Positions 12,116 through 24,529 of a stretch of 64,000 nucleotides of DNA are shown one piece after another; position 1 is the first letter of the stretch; each line of letters begins with the position of its first letter. Origin of the DNA: Todiramphus chloris collaris (lineage: Eukaryota > Chordata > Aves > Coraciiformes > Alcedinidae); contig JANVCC010000146.1 of the NCBI GenBank assembly GCA_025345505.1, positions 4,381,163-4,445,162 of the forward strand. The letters run 5' to 3'. Made by a program: the position numbers and the translations under genes. The notes below the pieces were generated by a model that searched no databases, was not told the origin of the DNA, and was given only the letters and a program-made list of their open reading frames with translations.

Positions 12116-14903
12116 TCTGGCTTGCCTGGGTCTGCCTGCGTGAATCTTTGAGAGTCTACAGCAGCTCCATGAATAACCTAAACAGTTTGTAAACAAATAC
12201 ATTAACTCCCTTAAAACACTGAAAGAAGGGATTTTCAAAGGGATAAAGTGCAGTTAACCACCCAGAGCTCAGTGGTCTTTAATGCCACCGAGATGTTTAA
12301 TTTCCTGTCTGTGGTGAACTAACAAACACCAAAGTCTTCCTTGAAGCTGAAGTCTTCCAGAATGCCTTTACAGGAGAACCCCTCTCCTCACCTGCCCACC
12401 TGTCATTAATATTAAACTAGTATCAAAAATGTCAAGCAGCATTAGGTCTAGTACACATTAGGCAGAGGCGGGCATCATTTCTTTGCCCAGAACTGTGTGA
12501 ATATTGCCTTCTGTTTTGAAAAGCATGGAATTATTGGCTAAGGGTGTTGGGTAACAGCAAAAAAGAATGCATGGATATCTATCACGGTGGAAGGATACTC
12601 TCAGATTTCCTTGCAACTACTGTGAAGGTCTACAACTATCAAAAACAAAAGAAAGTAACAGGGTAAGAAAAAAAAACCCAACACAAGTAGAAGGCAAATG
12701 GGAGATGCTGAGAGTAATTCTGTGCTATTTCATAGGTGTAAATCTGTAAATCATACTTAATAATTTATCAGTTTTAAATTTGGATGCCAGCTGTATCTGT
12801 CCAAAGGTACCAATGCCTAATGACATCAAGAAGCCTAGATAAAATAATACTACTTTGTAAGGTAAAACTTTTGCTTTCCATTACTTTATCTGCGTTTAAC
12901 CTCCTAGAGGCTTCAGCCCAGCACAAGCCTACAGAATTAAATTCATTATTATTCATTATTCAAACACCATCCCTTTGTTTTCTGGAATAGCTTTGTAGCC
13001 TGGAGTCAAATGAGCTAAAGTAAAATTATGTGACTTGGCATTGAAAATATATTACCTCAGCTGCCAGAACGGATTTAGCAGAATATGTGCGCAGTTCGTC
13101 ACTTCTTCCACAACCGCCTTCATGCACACAAAGGGGTATGACAGCCCCTGAGTTATGAGGGGCCATTCTGGGGGCTGTGATGGATTAGATTGTTTTATGC
13201 ACTGACTTAAGATCTCATTTCCTGCAACATTCACAAGTGCTTTCTCCACGGCTGAATAGAAACCTGTTCTGTCCTATGTATGTTGCTGTCCCTTGTTAGC
13301 CAGGGAAACTACAGACGTGGGGAATTCACACTAGAAAGAGCTCCCGCTTGCTCAGGGATTCAGGCAAAGTCTCCAAAAGGTCTGAGACATTTAAGAAGTG
13401 ACAAGCGGGTTCTCCCTGTGCTTTTTATTGAGTCCTAATCGATTTGCTCTAGAATAAGGGGACTGGCGAGTTGCTTCAGGGGAGAACAGAGAGGGAAGCA
13501 AATGCTAATCACATCCCCGACAGGTCTCACTCTGCAAATCTCAAAATACAGAACTGCTGCTATTAACACAGGAACGATAGGATGAACCCTTCAGCTGGGG
13601 CTATCTGCACATTGCTAAGCTCCTCTCTTACCAGCCACTACAGTTTGATGAGGTGCTATGTCTAGTTTTAGGTTCAGTACTACCAAATCAGAAGTGCCAC
13701 AGCATGAACTCAGCTGTGCTCCTCCATTACCCAGCTGCAGTGCCAGTTTAGAGCATTTCTGTCCTGACAGATCTCACCTGCACTTCTTGCACTACAGCAG
13801 TATGCTCTCCACACTACTCCAGACCAACCAGGACCAAACTGTGAGCTACACCACTGAATTCAGTCACAATTATGCGGAACTATCCAGTTTTGAACTAACG
13901 TAAAGCAAAACCCTTTTTAACTACCCTTTGCCACCAAACCTCACCAATCATAGCACTGTGGTCTCACCATGCAGGTTCAAAGTCCTGTGGTCCTTCCTGA
14001 AGCCATCAGGAAAACAGAGCACCGGTGTAGTTATCCCCCTGCACTCTGGTTCCTTGCCAGAAGCACACTGCAGAGCTGCTCAGATGGGTAGTGCACAAGT
14101 CCCCTGCTAGTGATAGCTGAGCTACAGTCCAAACAGCCATGTGTGAAACTTAACTTGCCCCGCTCCACTGCTGAGAAGATTAAGTTCACCTACTTAAACA
14201 TTAACAATTCTAAGTGTACTAACCTGACGAATATTGCCACTAGTATTTTTTGAAGTCCCAGAAACTCATCAACTACGTTAAAAATAATATAGATGGGAAA
14301 CCATAACCACACAGCGGCTCTTGCATCATGTGGTGACAGCCAACCAAAGACCATAAGCACAGGCTAACACATAATCACTGGCTAATCAGCTGGATTTCTC
14401 CCCTGTTCTCTTTGCTTGAGCTGTATCATAATAGAATCTATGAACTGCAAGGTACATGGTAATTAATCTTTGAACTACTTGTTAAGTTACAGCGTGAGTT
14501 GAATATCAAGTTGAATATGTTTGCAATTACTGTCTTCAATAAAGGTATGGGGAAAAATCACCAAACAGAATAATGAAGGAAAAAAAAAAAGGACGACCCA
14601 AAATACAACCCAGAGCATCATTCTCTCCCAGCTTAAATAGGGGATGAACTAAATAAAGTGAGTGGTAAAAATAATCTCTTGACAAGTTCTAGGCCTAATT
14701 TATCCCAGTGCAGCGTTAGCTAGAGGCACCCTCCAGTAATATAATTACAAGGTCACAAAAATAGGCCTTCCTTCTGGAGAATTCACTAGTTTTACCCTGT
14801 AAACCTGGCATGGGAGAGAAGAAAAAATTTTCATATGTCTTTCTTCTACCCTCCCCCTCCAGTCTCTGAGTTAGATGAGGAAAGGGGGAAGGGAGAATAC
14901 AAA

Positions 14904-14929
14904 CACACACACACACACACACACACACA
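14904..14929. repeat. (CA)n microsatellite
   Basis: There are about thirteen uninterrupted CA units. Short reading frames over it encode Thr-His or Cys-Val runs, which are artefacts of the repeat. Length variation between individuals would be expected at such a tract. Confidence 0.95.
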
Positions 14930-16078
14930 GTTCTCTCTCCTTCATGCATTTTTTAGAGTGAAGATGGCAACAACAATATTAACAAAAATTAACACAGGCA
15001 GGCGTGGGGAAAATATAGTGCAGTGGGAAAGAGATGCTCAGGAAACCAAGCTAGAGAGGAATCTGGGAAGCTGAACAAAAAGAGACCTTGATAAGTATTT
15101 TTATGGAACATTAAAAGTTTGAAGACTTTTTTTTATCCCCCCAATTTTGAGCAATGCTGGAGACCAGACTGCAGAGCTAAAGTTTACTATCATCAATATG
15201 TCTTTCATATGTTACCAGTCCATCACTGTACTCTACATGTGCTAGATAACAGATTTTGAAACATGTTTGTAATTTGCATTAACAAGAGCTCCATTTTATA
15301 CATATTTAATAGCCCAAAAGATACCACACAATCCAAAGTCTAGTTTAACCCACCTGTTTCCCACCCTCTCTCTCTGCCTTTCCACCATATTTTTAAACCT
15401 TTCAGCTCAGAGCTCTTTGGATTCAATGGAAAATTTTCTAGAGTCCAATGAATTCTAGGTCCAACCATAAGACAAAAGTTAATCAGCTTATTTCTAGTTA
15501 GCATGCACTTAATACTGAACACATGTGCAGCAGATTTGCTGAAATGATAGATTTAAGTATGGGCTTAAATGCCTCCTTGAACTAGGGCCTAAAAAAAAAA
15601 AAAATAGGAAAAAAAAAATCTTAAAATACTGCACATCTACCAAAATATTCAGTCGTTTCAATAGGCTATTTGACACATGGTTGCTAATTCTGAACAGAAA
15701 TTTATGAGTTTGTTATTGTCTTATATTTAAGTGTCCATCAGCATACACTTGTGGTACAGAAGTATAACAAAGGGATAGAAACCAAATGATTTGTACGTGT
15801 CTCAACAGCCCAATATAAGGCTTGAGTCACGAATATTGGTGGAACAATCAACTATTCTGTGGGACCTGTTAATGAAATAGCTCATTTATTGGTACGGTTA
15901 CGACGCAAATCAGAGACGTGGGTGTCAAACTGCAGAATTATCACATTTGCATGGAACTAGAAGCACAACTGCAGTAAGGACTGACACGGAGTTGGACAGC
16001 TTCTTTTCCAGCACATTATATTCACCTCTATATTAGTTCTATTTGTTATTAATTTTTCTTAGTTGTCCCCACACCCTC

Positions 16079-16101
16079 TTTTTTTTTTTTTTTTTTTTTT
16101 T
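16079..16101. repeat. Poly-T tract
   Basis: This is a run of 23 T. A second, interrupted T-rich tract follows at 16319-16347. No retrotransposed gene body is recognisable beside either tract, and bird CR1 elements do not end in poly-A, so these are treated as simple repeats. Confidence 0.9.
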
Positions 16102-19100
16102 AATTTTGTTTGTTTTTCTACTGAGTCCAACAAAATATCCCAACAATTCCTACACATGTGAACACAAACCTGAGCTTTGTTCTGCCACACCACTGCCTTG
16201 GACATTACTCGGAGTGAGTAACTACATGGGGTGAGGACCTGTGCACACAGTGCTATTATGGGACACACAGTGCAGAGTGCCAATAGAAATTGTTTCCTCT
16301 GTAAGAGGATAACATTGGGGTTTTTTTTCTTTTCTTTTTTTTTTTTTGTTCTCTCCCATCAGGGAAATGATGAGCTGAGCTAAAGCCTCCTCATTTCTCA
16401 AATGATTTTATATATATTATGTGTATTATACAAACATTGGTTTATTGCCATGAATATGTTATTTATAATATCCTATATTACTATAATTATATTACTATAG
16501 TATCTTATTAAATGCAAAGAGATATGCCTAGTTGCAGTGTAGTTATTAGATGTTCAATTTCAATTGATTGTCAAGAACATAGTCATTAAGATTAAACATC
16601 TGTTTAATAGGTATATCTTATTACATAGTTGTACTTAAGTCCACAGGCAAAATCTGATTTAACATGAGACATAGTTTAAATAAACTAATTATGCAAGCAT
16701 GATCTAAAACCAAGCTAAACATGGACCTTTGAAAATGACACATGAATTTAATCAAAGCCAGGGCCTCAAAGTGAGCAGAACTTAACCACTGGCCTGACTC
16801 ATGCATATGTTTTGATTTCACAGCTGAAACCAGTAAAGCCAGCACCCTCTGGGGGCTTCCTGACTCAACAGTGCCTCCCCCACCCACAGATTACAAAGCT
16901 GCAAGTTGTCTCTTTGTTTCAAATTACAGGAAACATCGCTGCGCTTTGTTTGGGAAAGTGCAAGCCATCACCTCTCCAACAGTAGTGTAGTCTCCAGGGG
17001 TTTGGCCTCAGAGGCTCAGGACCAGTTTGCTCCCTTGAAGGCAGAAAGGGCTCACCCCAACCAGGGCTAACAGGTGCTTCCACAAAGTCCTCTCTCTCCA
17101 TCAGCCTCCCACCCTGCATCCCGGTGGCCGTGCCTGAAGAGCGAAGACCAGACCCATCGCAGACCCCATCCCGTGCAACTCAGATGCAGCATTTTATTAT
17201 TTGTCCAAAGTAACAACTTAATGTTCCCACACGAGGGAAAAAATCAGGGTGCAAGAGGGTGGGCATAGCAGCCTTAAGCAGAGGAATAGCCACAGAGATG
17301 TAGTCTTGCTGATCAATGGAACAATCTGTGTTCCTACAGTCCAAAACCAAAGTCCAGCAACATAATATACTGAAATTCCTTATCTGAGTGAGGAAAGCCT
17401 GGTCTGGTTTATTTTCTGCCAAATTTAGGACTTAAGGGGAATAAATCACGTATTTGGATCCAGGAGGACTAAAAGGTGTTTCCACAAACTCAAAGCAGGT
17501 CTCAGACAAACCTCACTAGTATTTCTCCTGTTTTATTAACAGCCACACCATCAGCAGACTCTGCTCCAAGTCCCCAGGGAAATAATCCTACATGCCTTAT
17601 TGTCAGCGGGAGACCGGCTGAGCCTTTCGATACACCCGTTCCTCAGCTCTTTCAATACTTGACGATTTTCCCAAGAACTCTAGCTTATTGCTGTATGAGA
17701 AATAGAGCTGGTCAGGAAACCAGATATCAGCTTCATTCAGTTATTTAAGTTTGGGAATTCTTTCCATCTGGAGTCAGAAATCAGCTCCATCTCATGGAAG
17801 TGAAATTCAACTTTCATACTGAAATATGTCATTTCCAGAATGAACTACGATCTCTTCGACATCTAAATCCTTCCTAGAAGGCTACAAGGAGTGAAACAGT
17901 CTTGGTCACAACAGCCCAAGTCTGACAAAATTTTGATTGGCTTCAGCATTGCCCATCGCTGCCGAGCAAGAGTGAAATAGCACCTCAGCAATGTTGCCAT
18001 TCCCACTCCATGCCGAGAAGGTCACGTTCCTTTTCAAACCTGTCACAGCCATTTGGCAGCTAAAGGCCTCTGAGATGTGAAACCTGTGCATCACTGGCAA
18101 GACGTCAGACGGGCTAGGAGCTGGGAGCCCAGAAACACCCTTCCCCACCATTCCCCCCCAGCTCCAGTGCCCTGCATCAGGATGATGCTCCCAGACACGG
18201 TCACTCCTCCTCACCCCACCTGAGCTGGCCAGGCCAGGCAACAGCAGCTATTGCACTGGACTGACTCTTTGCCTGAGGTTCACAAATAATTGAAACAAAA
18301 TCTGATGGAACTGCAGAAAACAAACTTGTTTCTAACAAAGCTTACTTGTTTCCCATGGAAAGCTCTCAAAATCAAATAGTTTCTATAAAATCTTTAAATG
18401 TATGAAGTCAGCAAGTTCTAACGGATAAAAAAAGTGTTTCTTGAGAATTTTTTTTTTTCAATTGACTTTAATTTTTCCAAAACAGCTTCATCTCTCTCAG
18501 GAACCTAAGTCTAGTGCTATAGCAGTGCAGAAAACCTCAGAAACAAATGCGAGTGCACCCTATTGATACACAGTCCAGAAAAATGTCAAATTTTTGTTCT
18601 CATGGGTTTTAATTGCTCAGAGATGGCAGTGCTGGCAATGGATGCTATGGAATGCTACTTCTTTTCCCACATCTCAGTAATTGTTCTAATGACCTACTTG
18701 CAACATATTGGTGGAAATGTCAGGAGATTTCGTGACAGATATAAAATTCATGTGATTGCCAGTAAAGCAGTATAAAGACTCCAAAAAATATCCCACAAAT
18801 ATTTCCCCACATTTTTTAATATAGCCATGTCAGGACTACTCGCAAGCTTTTGTATTTGTACATGAACTGGGTGCCCACATCCCATCAGAAGACAGGGGTT
18901 TTCAAAGGCTTCCGAGAGGCCACAGATACTTTTGTATAGCTTTAGGAAACAAATATTAGGCTTGTGTTTGACAAAACTGTGCCTGTTAGACTGCAACATA
19001 TAATAAACACTGATGAAAAACATATTATCTGAACTATAATGTCTGTGTTTACAAAAAGTTTTCCAGTGATCTCTATCTACCCATGCCATTAAACTCATTA

Positions 19101-19702
19101 AAGACACCTCTTCCTACTGCATTCCAACCTGCTGCCCCAAAACAGGGTGAGAAGAAATAATGTAATTAACACAGACACACTCCAGCCCATGACAAGCAGG
19201 CTCCCTCAGCTATGTGAGAGGGATATCCATGTATTTCTTAGCTGTATGTGAAAAAAGCCACTTACAATAGGTACATTGCAGAGATCAACTCCTAAATGAA
19301 TGCTTTTACGGTTACACATACTATAAAACTACATCAGGTTCAAACTTGACATTGTGGATTACTTAACATATTTTCTAACAGATTTAGCTTTCTTCCATGT
19401 TGATTCTCTTCACTCAGTACAATATCCTGAAATGCAGAGCCTATCAATACCCTCTAACAGGTTCACAATTCTTTTTCCCAAAAACTTAATGTCAACTCTC
19501 CCTACTTCTTTATTTTTTTGATCTTCATTAAAAAAATAAAATGAAAGATCAACCACATGACAAATCCAGTAATTCCTGCAGTGGAAAATCCTGTGCTCCC
19601 TGTGTCGTTCCACATCAACGGTATGAGTGTCGAGATGTATCTACTGCACCTCCCTGCAGCAGCTCCAGCTCCAAGGAGCTTTAGGCGTAGCTGTATAAAG
19701 CA

Positions 19703-19729
19703 CCCGAAGTCAGGCTCTATGCCTTCGGG
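19703..19729. other. Short perfect hairpin
   Basis: The arms CCCGAAG (19703-19709) and CTTCGGG (19723-19729) pair perfectly around a 13-base loop. The stem does not extend outward, so it is too short for a microRNA precursor. It may be chance. Confidence 0.3.
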
Positions 19730-20384
19730 CTAGTTCCAGGACTAGCAAGTAAGTTTTGGCAACACCTCCATTAAATAAAGATGTTACATTCAAGGATTTA
19801 AGTCTAACAGCTTAAATTAATGCATCTGTTGATCATACTGCTTGGAAGAGGTGGTAGAACCATGCAAGCTCTCCTGTAGAGTAAATGAACACTGGACTGA
19901 AAATAACTGCCGTGTCCAAGCAGTCTTTATAGATTCAACCCCAGCCCCTCAAACAGTTCCATTCAGACAGCTACTTCTCCTCTGCACTATCACCAAAGTC
20001 CATTCTATCTATACACATCTACAAGAATCCTAATCTAGAATCAGGAAAAAAAACCCCAAACCAGTATGGCTGATGAAACCTTTCACAAACAGTTACTATG
20101 CTTTATTTTACCCTCTTCTCAGTATAAACAGAATTAGCAAGAAAGTAACTATCTGAGAGTGTCTGAAATCCCATCCCAGTCCTGGGTCATTCATGGCTTG
20201 TTTTGTGCTCTGGGCCAATTGCTATAATGTGCCAGCACTATTTTTCCAAATTTGAACAGCCTCTGACCTTCAGGAGAGCATTCCATACCTGCAGCTGGAT
20301 CTGATTGCCGAGAACCTGCCTCACCTCTGGTAAAGACATACACTAGGTCTTGGATTTACATCCCGCATTCCTCTGCAGCCCAGA

Positions 20385-20575
20385 GAGTCTGCTGTGATTA
20401 ATGTGCTCCCAATGAAAACCATAGGAACTGAAAATGATTTGCAACCGATTCATTAAAATAGCATTCATCATGATAATTGATTGGTTAATTAATTATGACC
20501 ATAATGCAAATGCTGCCTGTATTTCCATAGGAATTCTTTGGTAGTTTTCAAATTCATTCATTAAAGCCCAGCTAG
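20385..20575. promoter_or_regulatory. Candidate conserved enhancer-like block
   Basis: This block is dense in homeodomain and POU core motifs. It has TTAATTAATTA at 20485-20495, an octamer ATGCAAAT at 20504-20511, and several ATTCATT and GATTAAT words. It lacks repeats and reading frames. Clusters like this are typical of conserved non-coding elements near developmental genes. The call rests on motif density judged by eye; no alignment was possible. Confidence 0.3.
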
Positions 20576-21687
20576 TTCAGTGCCAGCCCTGCTACAGCTC
20601 CTCCCAGGGAAGACTTGTGCCTCCTGACGGAGAAAGTGTATCTAAGGCACTTTCTCACCAAGGAAGAGAATATTTTCTGGTGCTAGAGTAAAATTACTTC
20701 AACAACAGCAGCACCATCTCAAGCTCCTACGGTGCCTCTCATAACAAATCCTGTAAGTGCTACAGAAGCGATCCAGCCCTGATCCTACGCACAGCCTGTC
20801 AACAGGAAGCAGCTTTCACTCACCAAGTAGCTGTCTGTTGGGAGACAGGTATTCAGAAGGGTGACAGCACCCACAGCACAGCAAGACATGGGACAAATTA
20901 TTACAGAACAGGGAACGCAGAAGAATATCTGTTCTTTTGAAAAGCCACAGGAAAGATCCCTCGGTGTGCACATCAACAGGATCAGGGGTTTGGGATCTCA
21001 TTTGAAAGATGTAGGCAGAGGCAAAATACACAGCCAGCCTCTCTCGCTTGGAAGGCAAAGTCAAACTGAAGTGCTCACTGTGCCGATGTCCGTGACACTG
21101 TCAGACAGAGCCATCAACTACTTAAAACCTCCACCTTCTGCATGGTTATGCCCTAGCACAGAGCAGCAGGTCTAGAAAGCTGGACTCAGTACAGAGCAGA
21201 CACGATGCCTGAACTCACCTGGAAGTGTTAAGGCTCGTGCAGACAGGCCAAAGGCAAGGATGTTCTCCCGGCCATGGTCTGACAGGGCAAAGTGTGAGTT
21301 ATGTGGATTCTTTTCTTAACTCTGCTATAGTCTTTTCTGCATGGCCATGAGCAAAACCTTCCTTTCTCTGTGCTCCAGTTTTCATCTCTAAGACAGAAAT
21401 GATGGCAACTCTCTCTCCAAGGCTATGGAGAAGACGCGCTTACAATATTAATAGCCAGGAAGTGCTTATATATTACAGCTTCAGGGGACACAGACATACC
21501 CAGAGCAGCAATCCACAAAGAGCAGCACACAGTGAAGAACTTGCTGAGGCTACGTTCTCCTTAGTTCTTCCTGTTAACCTTTTTTTAATTATTATTTTTT
21601 TAATCTCCTGGTTCCATAAGCACTATTGGAGTACTCGCACAGCGCTGGATTCCTCAGGCTGAATCTCACCTGTGGAAAAGCAATGTC
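20576..21687. other. Unique non-coding sequence
   Basis: No gene or repeat is recognised. Overlapping frames at about 20785-21175 on both strands (up to 104 codons) have no recognisable product. A T- and A-rich tract lies near 21585-21605. Confidence 0.55.
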
Positions 21688-21742
21688 AGTCCACTGACTT
21701 CAAAAGCACCCACGTCAATTTGCACCCCTGAAGATCCAGCCC
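21688..21742. repeat. Old amniote repeat relic
   Basis: The segment contains CCACTGACTTCAAAAGCACC and ends in GAAGATCCAGCCC. It resembles the phrase 'ctccactgacttcaatggagctacaccagtttacaccagctgaggatctggccc' in outline, which I associate from memory with old interspersed repeats in birds and turtles. The family name is not certain. A better-preserved relative lies at 49876-49946. Confidence 0.45.
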
Positions 21743-21753
21743 AATACCACCAC

Positions 21754-21823
21754 CTTGTTCTGCTCCGGGGTGACCTTCATCTCCTCCAGCTCTGAAGAAG
21801 AGCTGTCCCTGCCCAGGAGGAGC
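21754..21823 (-). other. GC-rich exon-like segment
   Basis: On the minus strand a strong acceptor-like tract (CCCTGCCCTGCCCCTGCAG) precedes a 70-base open segment. It encodes LLLGRDSSSSELEEMKVTPEQ and then NK, with GAG, CTG, AAG, GTC and ACC codons of the kind common in real vertebrate exons. It ends at AAG|GTGGTG, a weak donor. The open frame extends from 21918 to 21715. I recognise no protein family. It may be a short exon of a minus-strand transcript or simply a GC-rich patch next to the candidate enhancer at 22.0-22.5 kb. Confidence 0.2.
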
Positions 21824-21999
21824 CTGCAGGGGCAGGGCAGGGAGGGGGCCGTTGCCCAGAGCCTCGCCAGGTCCTGGGGGTACTTGCGGTGCAGCATCGC
21901 TCGCTCTCGGCTGAGCAAGGTGCTGGCAGGTGCTAGTGGAGCTCCACAGCCATAAGGCCATCTGGGGGGTACGTGTGGCCCATCGCAATTTGTCAGAAC

Positions 22000-22545
22000 A
22001 GCTTTTGTCTGAATTCAGTTTTAAAAGCGGGGAAAATCAGTAGAAATAAACATTTCCCCTGTTTGCTCTCTCACCCCTAAATCTCTAATCTTTGTGGAAT
22101 AAAAAACAAGTCAGGAGCCGGGCAAACGCTTTCTGAACTGGTAGCCTAAAAGCACAGGAGGACTATTAGAGCTCTCTGACACCAGGAGAGAGATGGGGGG
22201 GGTGTCTCTGTGATTTACCATTCCCCATCTCTTCCTTTGTTCTATCTTCACCTCGACTGTCAGCTGTTTTGCAAAGGGGCTGGCAGCCGGGGGAGAGGGA
22301 GAGAGGCTGGGGGTGGGGGGTGTATCCAGTTCAGGCTGGTTCCTGGCTCAGGGAAACATTTTATTGGATTTGTTACTCTTTGATGCTGATTAAGCCCATG
22401 GGGTAGAAAAGAGTAAAAGAGAGGGGGAGTTTGGGGGGAGGGGAGAGATGTAGTTTCCCTGTGGCTGCGATGTTTTTAATTTATTATTAACCATCTCTCA
22501 TGTGTTATCTGACAGCTCCGTTGAATTCTGGATGCAAAGGAAAGC
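22000..22545. promoter_or_regulatory. Candidate enhancer-like block with G-rich core
   Basis: The block combines purine-rich G tracts (22289-22320 and about 22430-22448) with developmental transcription-factor cores: CTTTGATG (TCF/LEF-like), GATTAAGC, TTTTTAATTTATTATTAACC and ATCTGACAGCTC (TGACAG, MEIS/TGIF-like). It has no repeat and no significant reading frame, and it abuts the GC-rich exon-like patch to its left. Its make-up resembles a conserved non-coding element, but conservation was not tested. Confidence 0.3.
22289..22320 (+). other. Putative G-quadruplex motif
   Basis: Four G tracts occur at 22289-22293, 22297-22299, 22309-22313 and 22315-22320. The loops are 3, 9 and 1 bases. The nine-base middle loop is long, so folding is possible but not assured. 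Confidence 0.4.
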
Positions 22546-24529
22546 AGTGGCTGCATTTACAGTTTTCCAGGGTGTACGTCCCCAGTCTCCTCAAATCAAA
22601 GTCCAGGCTGTACAAGGAGTTAACTTTGTAGATACTAATTTTAAACAAATAGATTAGTAGGAAATTAGTTCATCAGGAGTTGGAAGGCTGAGCTGTTTCA
22701 AGACCAGGACTGCACAACAGAGACCTCAGTGACAGCCCAGGAGCGCAGGGTGAGACACCGTGAGGAGTGGAGAGCACGACAGGAATTCTGCAGCAGGGCA
22801 GCCCCCAGACTAAGCTTCCAGCTTCTCCCTCAGGTTTTTTCAACCTGACCTGCCCAAAAGGGATGAATATCTCCAATCTCAGTATTCTCCTCTTACGTCA
22901 TTTCAGCGTCTGGACATAGGACGACTATGGGCACTGCTCTGGTTTGGTTTCTGGTTAAGTAGCGACACGTTTACCCTTTCAGGTGACCTTCCAGGAGGAA
23001 GTTCCCTCTAGGCTCACAAATGCCAGCGCTTTGATTCTATCCAGAAGCCCACAGTAGCTTAGTGTTTCCCCAGCTCTGTTGCACAAGTGACAAAAATCAG
23101 AACCAGCTCTGTCTGTTACATGAAAAACAGAGACTGGAGATTTGGAGTCTTGTTCTCTGTTGTCTTACACAGTCATGTACAAAGCAGAAGTGAAAGAGCT
23201 CCCTAAGCACTCCAGCAGAGTACCAGCATGCTGATGAGGTGGCGTATCGCGCGGTTCCCAATGACTGTGCAACCTGCAATGCTGCAAAACCCAGCCCAGA
23301 GCTTCAGCTTTGAAAGCTACCAGTTGGTAATCCCAGCAGGCAAGGATCACTTTGAACCAGTATTTCTACATAGCCATTGAGAACCAGCAATTTTTCCCAA
23401 CATCTCTTTGAAGAAACTGTGAAAGAGAAAGTTGGAACCTCGTTCAATGGTTACTGGATAAGGGCGCGCTGTCCCTGACACCGAGTACATTTTGTGCTGT
23501 GCTGGCCACCAGCGCTCCAAGGCGAGGGCCCTCTCCAGACTTCCTATTCCTGCAGAATACCACAGCTGATATGAAGTAAGATTCAGGACAAGAGAGAGGC
23601 GGTTGGATGGGTTCTCCTATTGCAGTACGCACAGCTGCAGGCTGAGACAACAACAAAGCTACAAGGCCAACATCTTTGAACATCTTGCTACACAGAAGCC
23701 CAAACCAGTAACTAATTCAAATCAAAAGATCACCAGAGCTGACATAAAGAGGTTCTGCTGCAACACAGCGCTCTCTCCATCCTTGGGTCAACCCATGATT
23801 CTTCTGCCATTATATTACTACTATGATATTCTTGAATTACTGATTGTTGAGAACCAGGGTTGGTGCAAGGATGTGAGGTTACTGACGTGGAAGGTGCTCT
23901 GCTAATGCTCTTAAACACTGCCATCTCCTGGGAGAGAGGAGATAACACAATCCCTCCTGCCTCCTCAGCGAGCTGTGTAATATCAACTAGAATTTGACAT
24001 CACCTGTGTGGACATCAGCAGCTACACCACTCAGCAGGGCTTCAACCAGAAAGAGTCAGTCATTTCACCAAATGACATCTGGAGAGGAACCCTCTTACTG
24101 GATCCATCAACAAGATCTAACTATCAGCATGTTCAGTGAAAGGATATTTTTCAAGGCCATCTAAAACATGGTGCCATACAACTTCATGCACTTTTAGGGA
24201 TGTGTGTGCATTTAGTGCACTATGTAAATGAGTGCAGCAGAAGTGGTCTCCTTAAGGTTCACCTCAGGGGAAACCAGAAAAATAAATTTCACTTGACCCC
24301 AGGCTCCTCCACAAGTATTACTCCCAAACCGTCTATCTCTCTGTTGGCAAAACCCTTCACACCATGTTTTATCTTACTGCTAAAAATAAATCACTTGTAA
24401 ATTGTTTTATAAATTATGTATAAGAAGAGACCTCATAGTCTAAGATGTGCTACCACTGTATTCTACATGATAAAAAAAAATAAAATTAAAAGCATCTCCA
24501 AGGGTGGGAGGAGGAAGGGAACAGAGCAC
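22546..24529. other. Unique non-coding sequence
   Basis: I see no gene, RNA or known repeat here. Frames of up to about 100 codons on both strands (for example around 23600-23950) are unrecognised and overlap each other. Confidence 0.6.

Larger units (their letters stand above)
12116..20384. other. Unique non-coding sequence with simple repeats
   Basis: I see no gene here. The stretch contains a perfect 10-bp tandem duplication at 12942-12961 (ATTCATTATT twice), a CA microsatellite near 14.9 kb, A runs near 15.6 kb and T runs near 16.1 and 16.3 kb. A very AT-rich tract lies at about 16400-16620. Slightly GC-richer patches at 17050-17190 and 18110-18240 have no coding signal I can defend. Confidence 0.6.

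Noticed and set aside
14835..15074. Frame with a Thr-His run
   Set aside because: The run comes from the (CA)n microsatellite.
19703..19729. Hairpin as a microRNA precursor
   Set aside because: The stem is only seven pairs and does not extend; a precursor needs a much longer stem.
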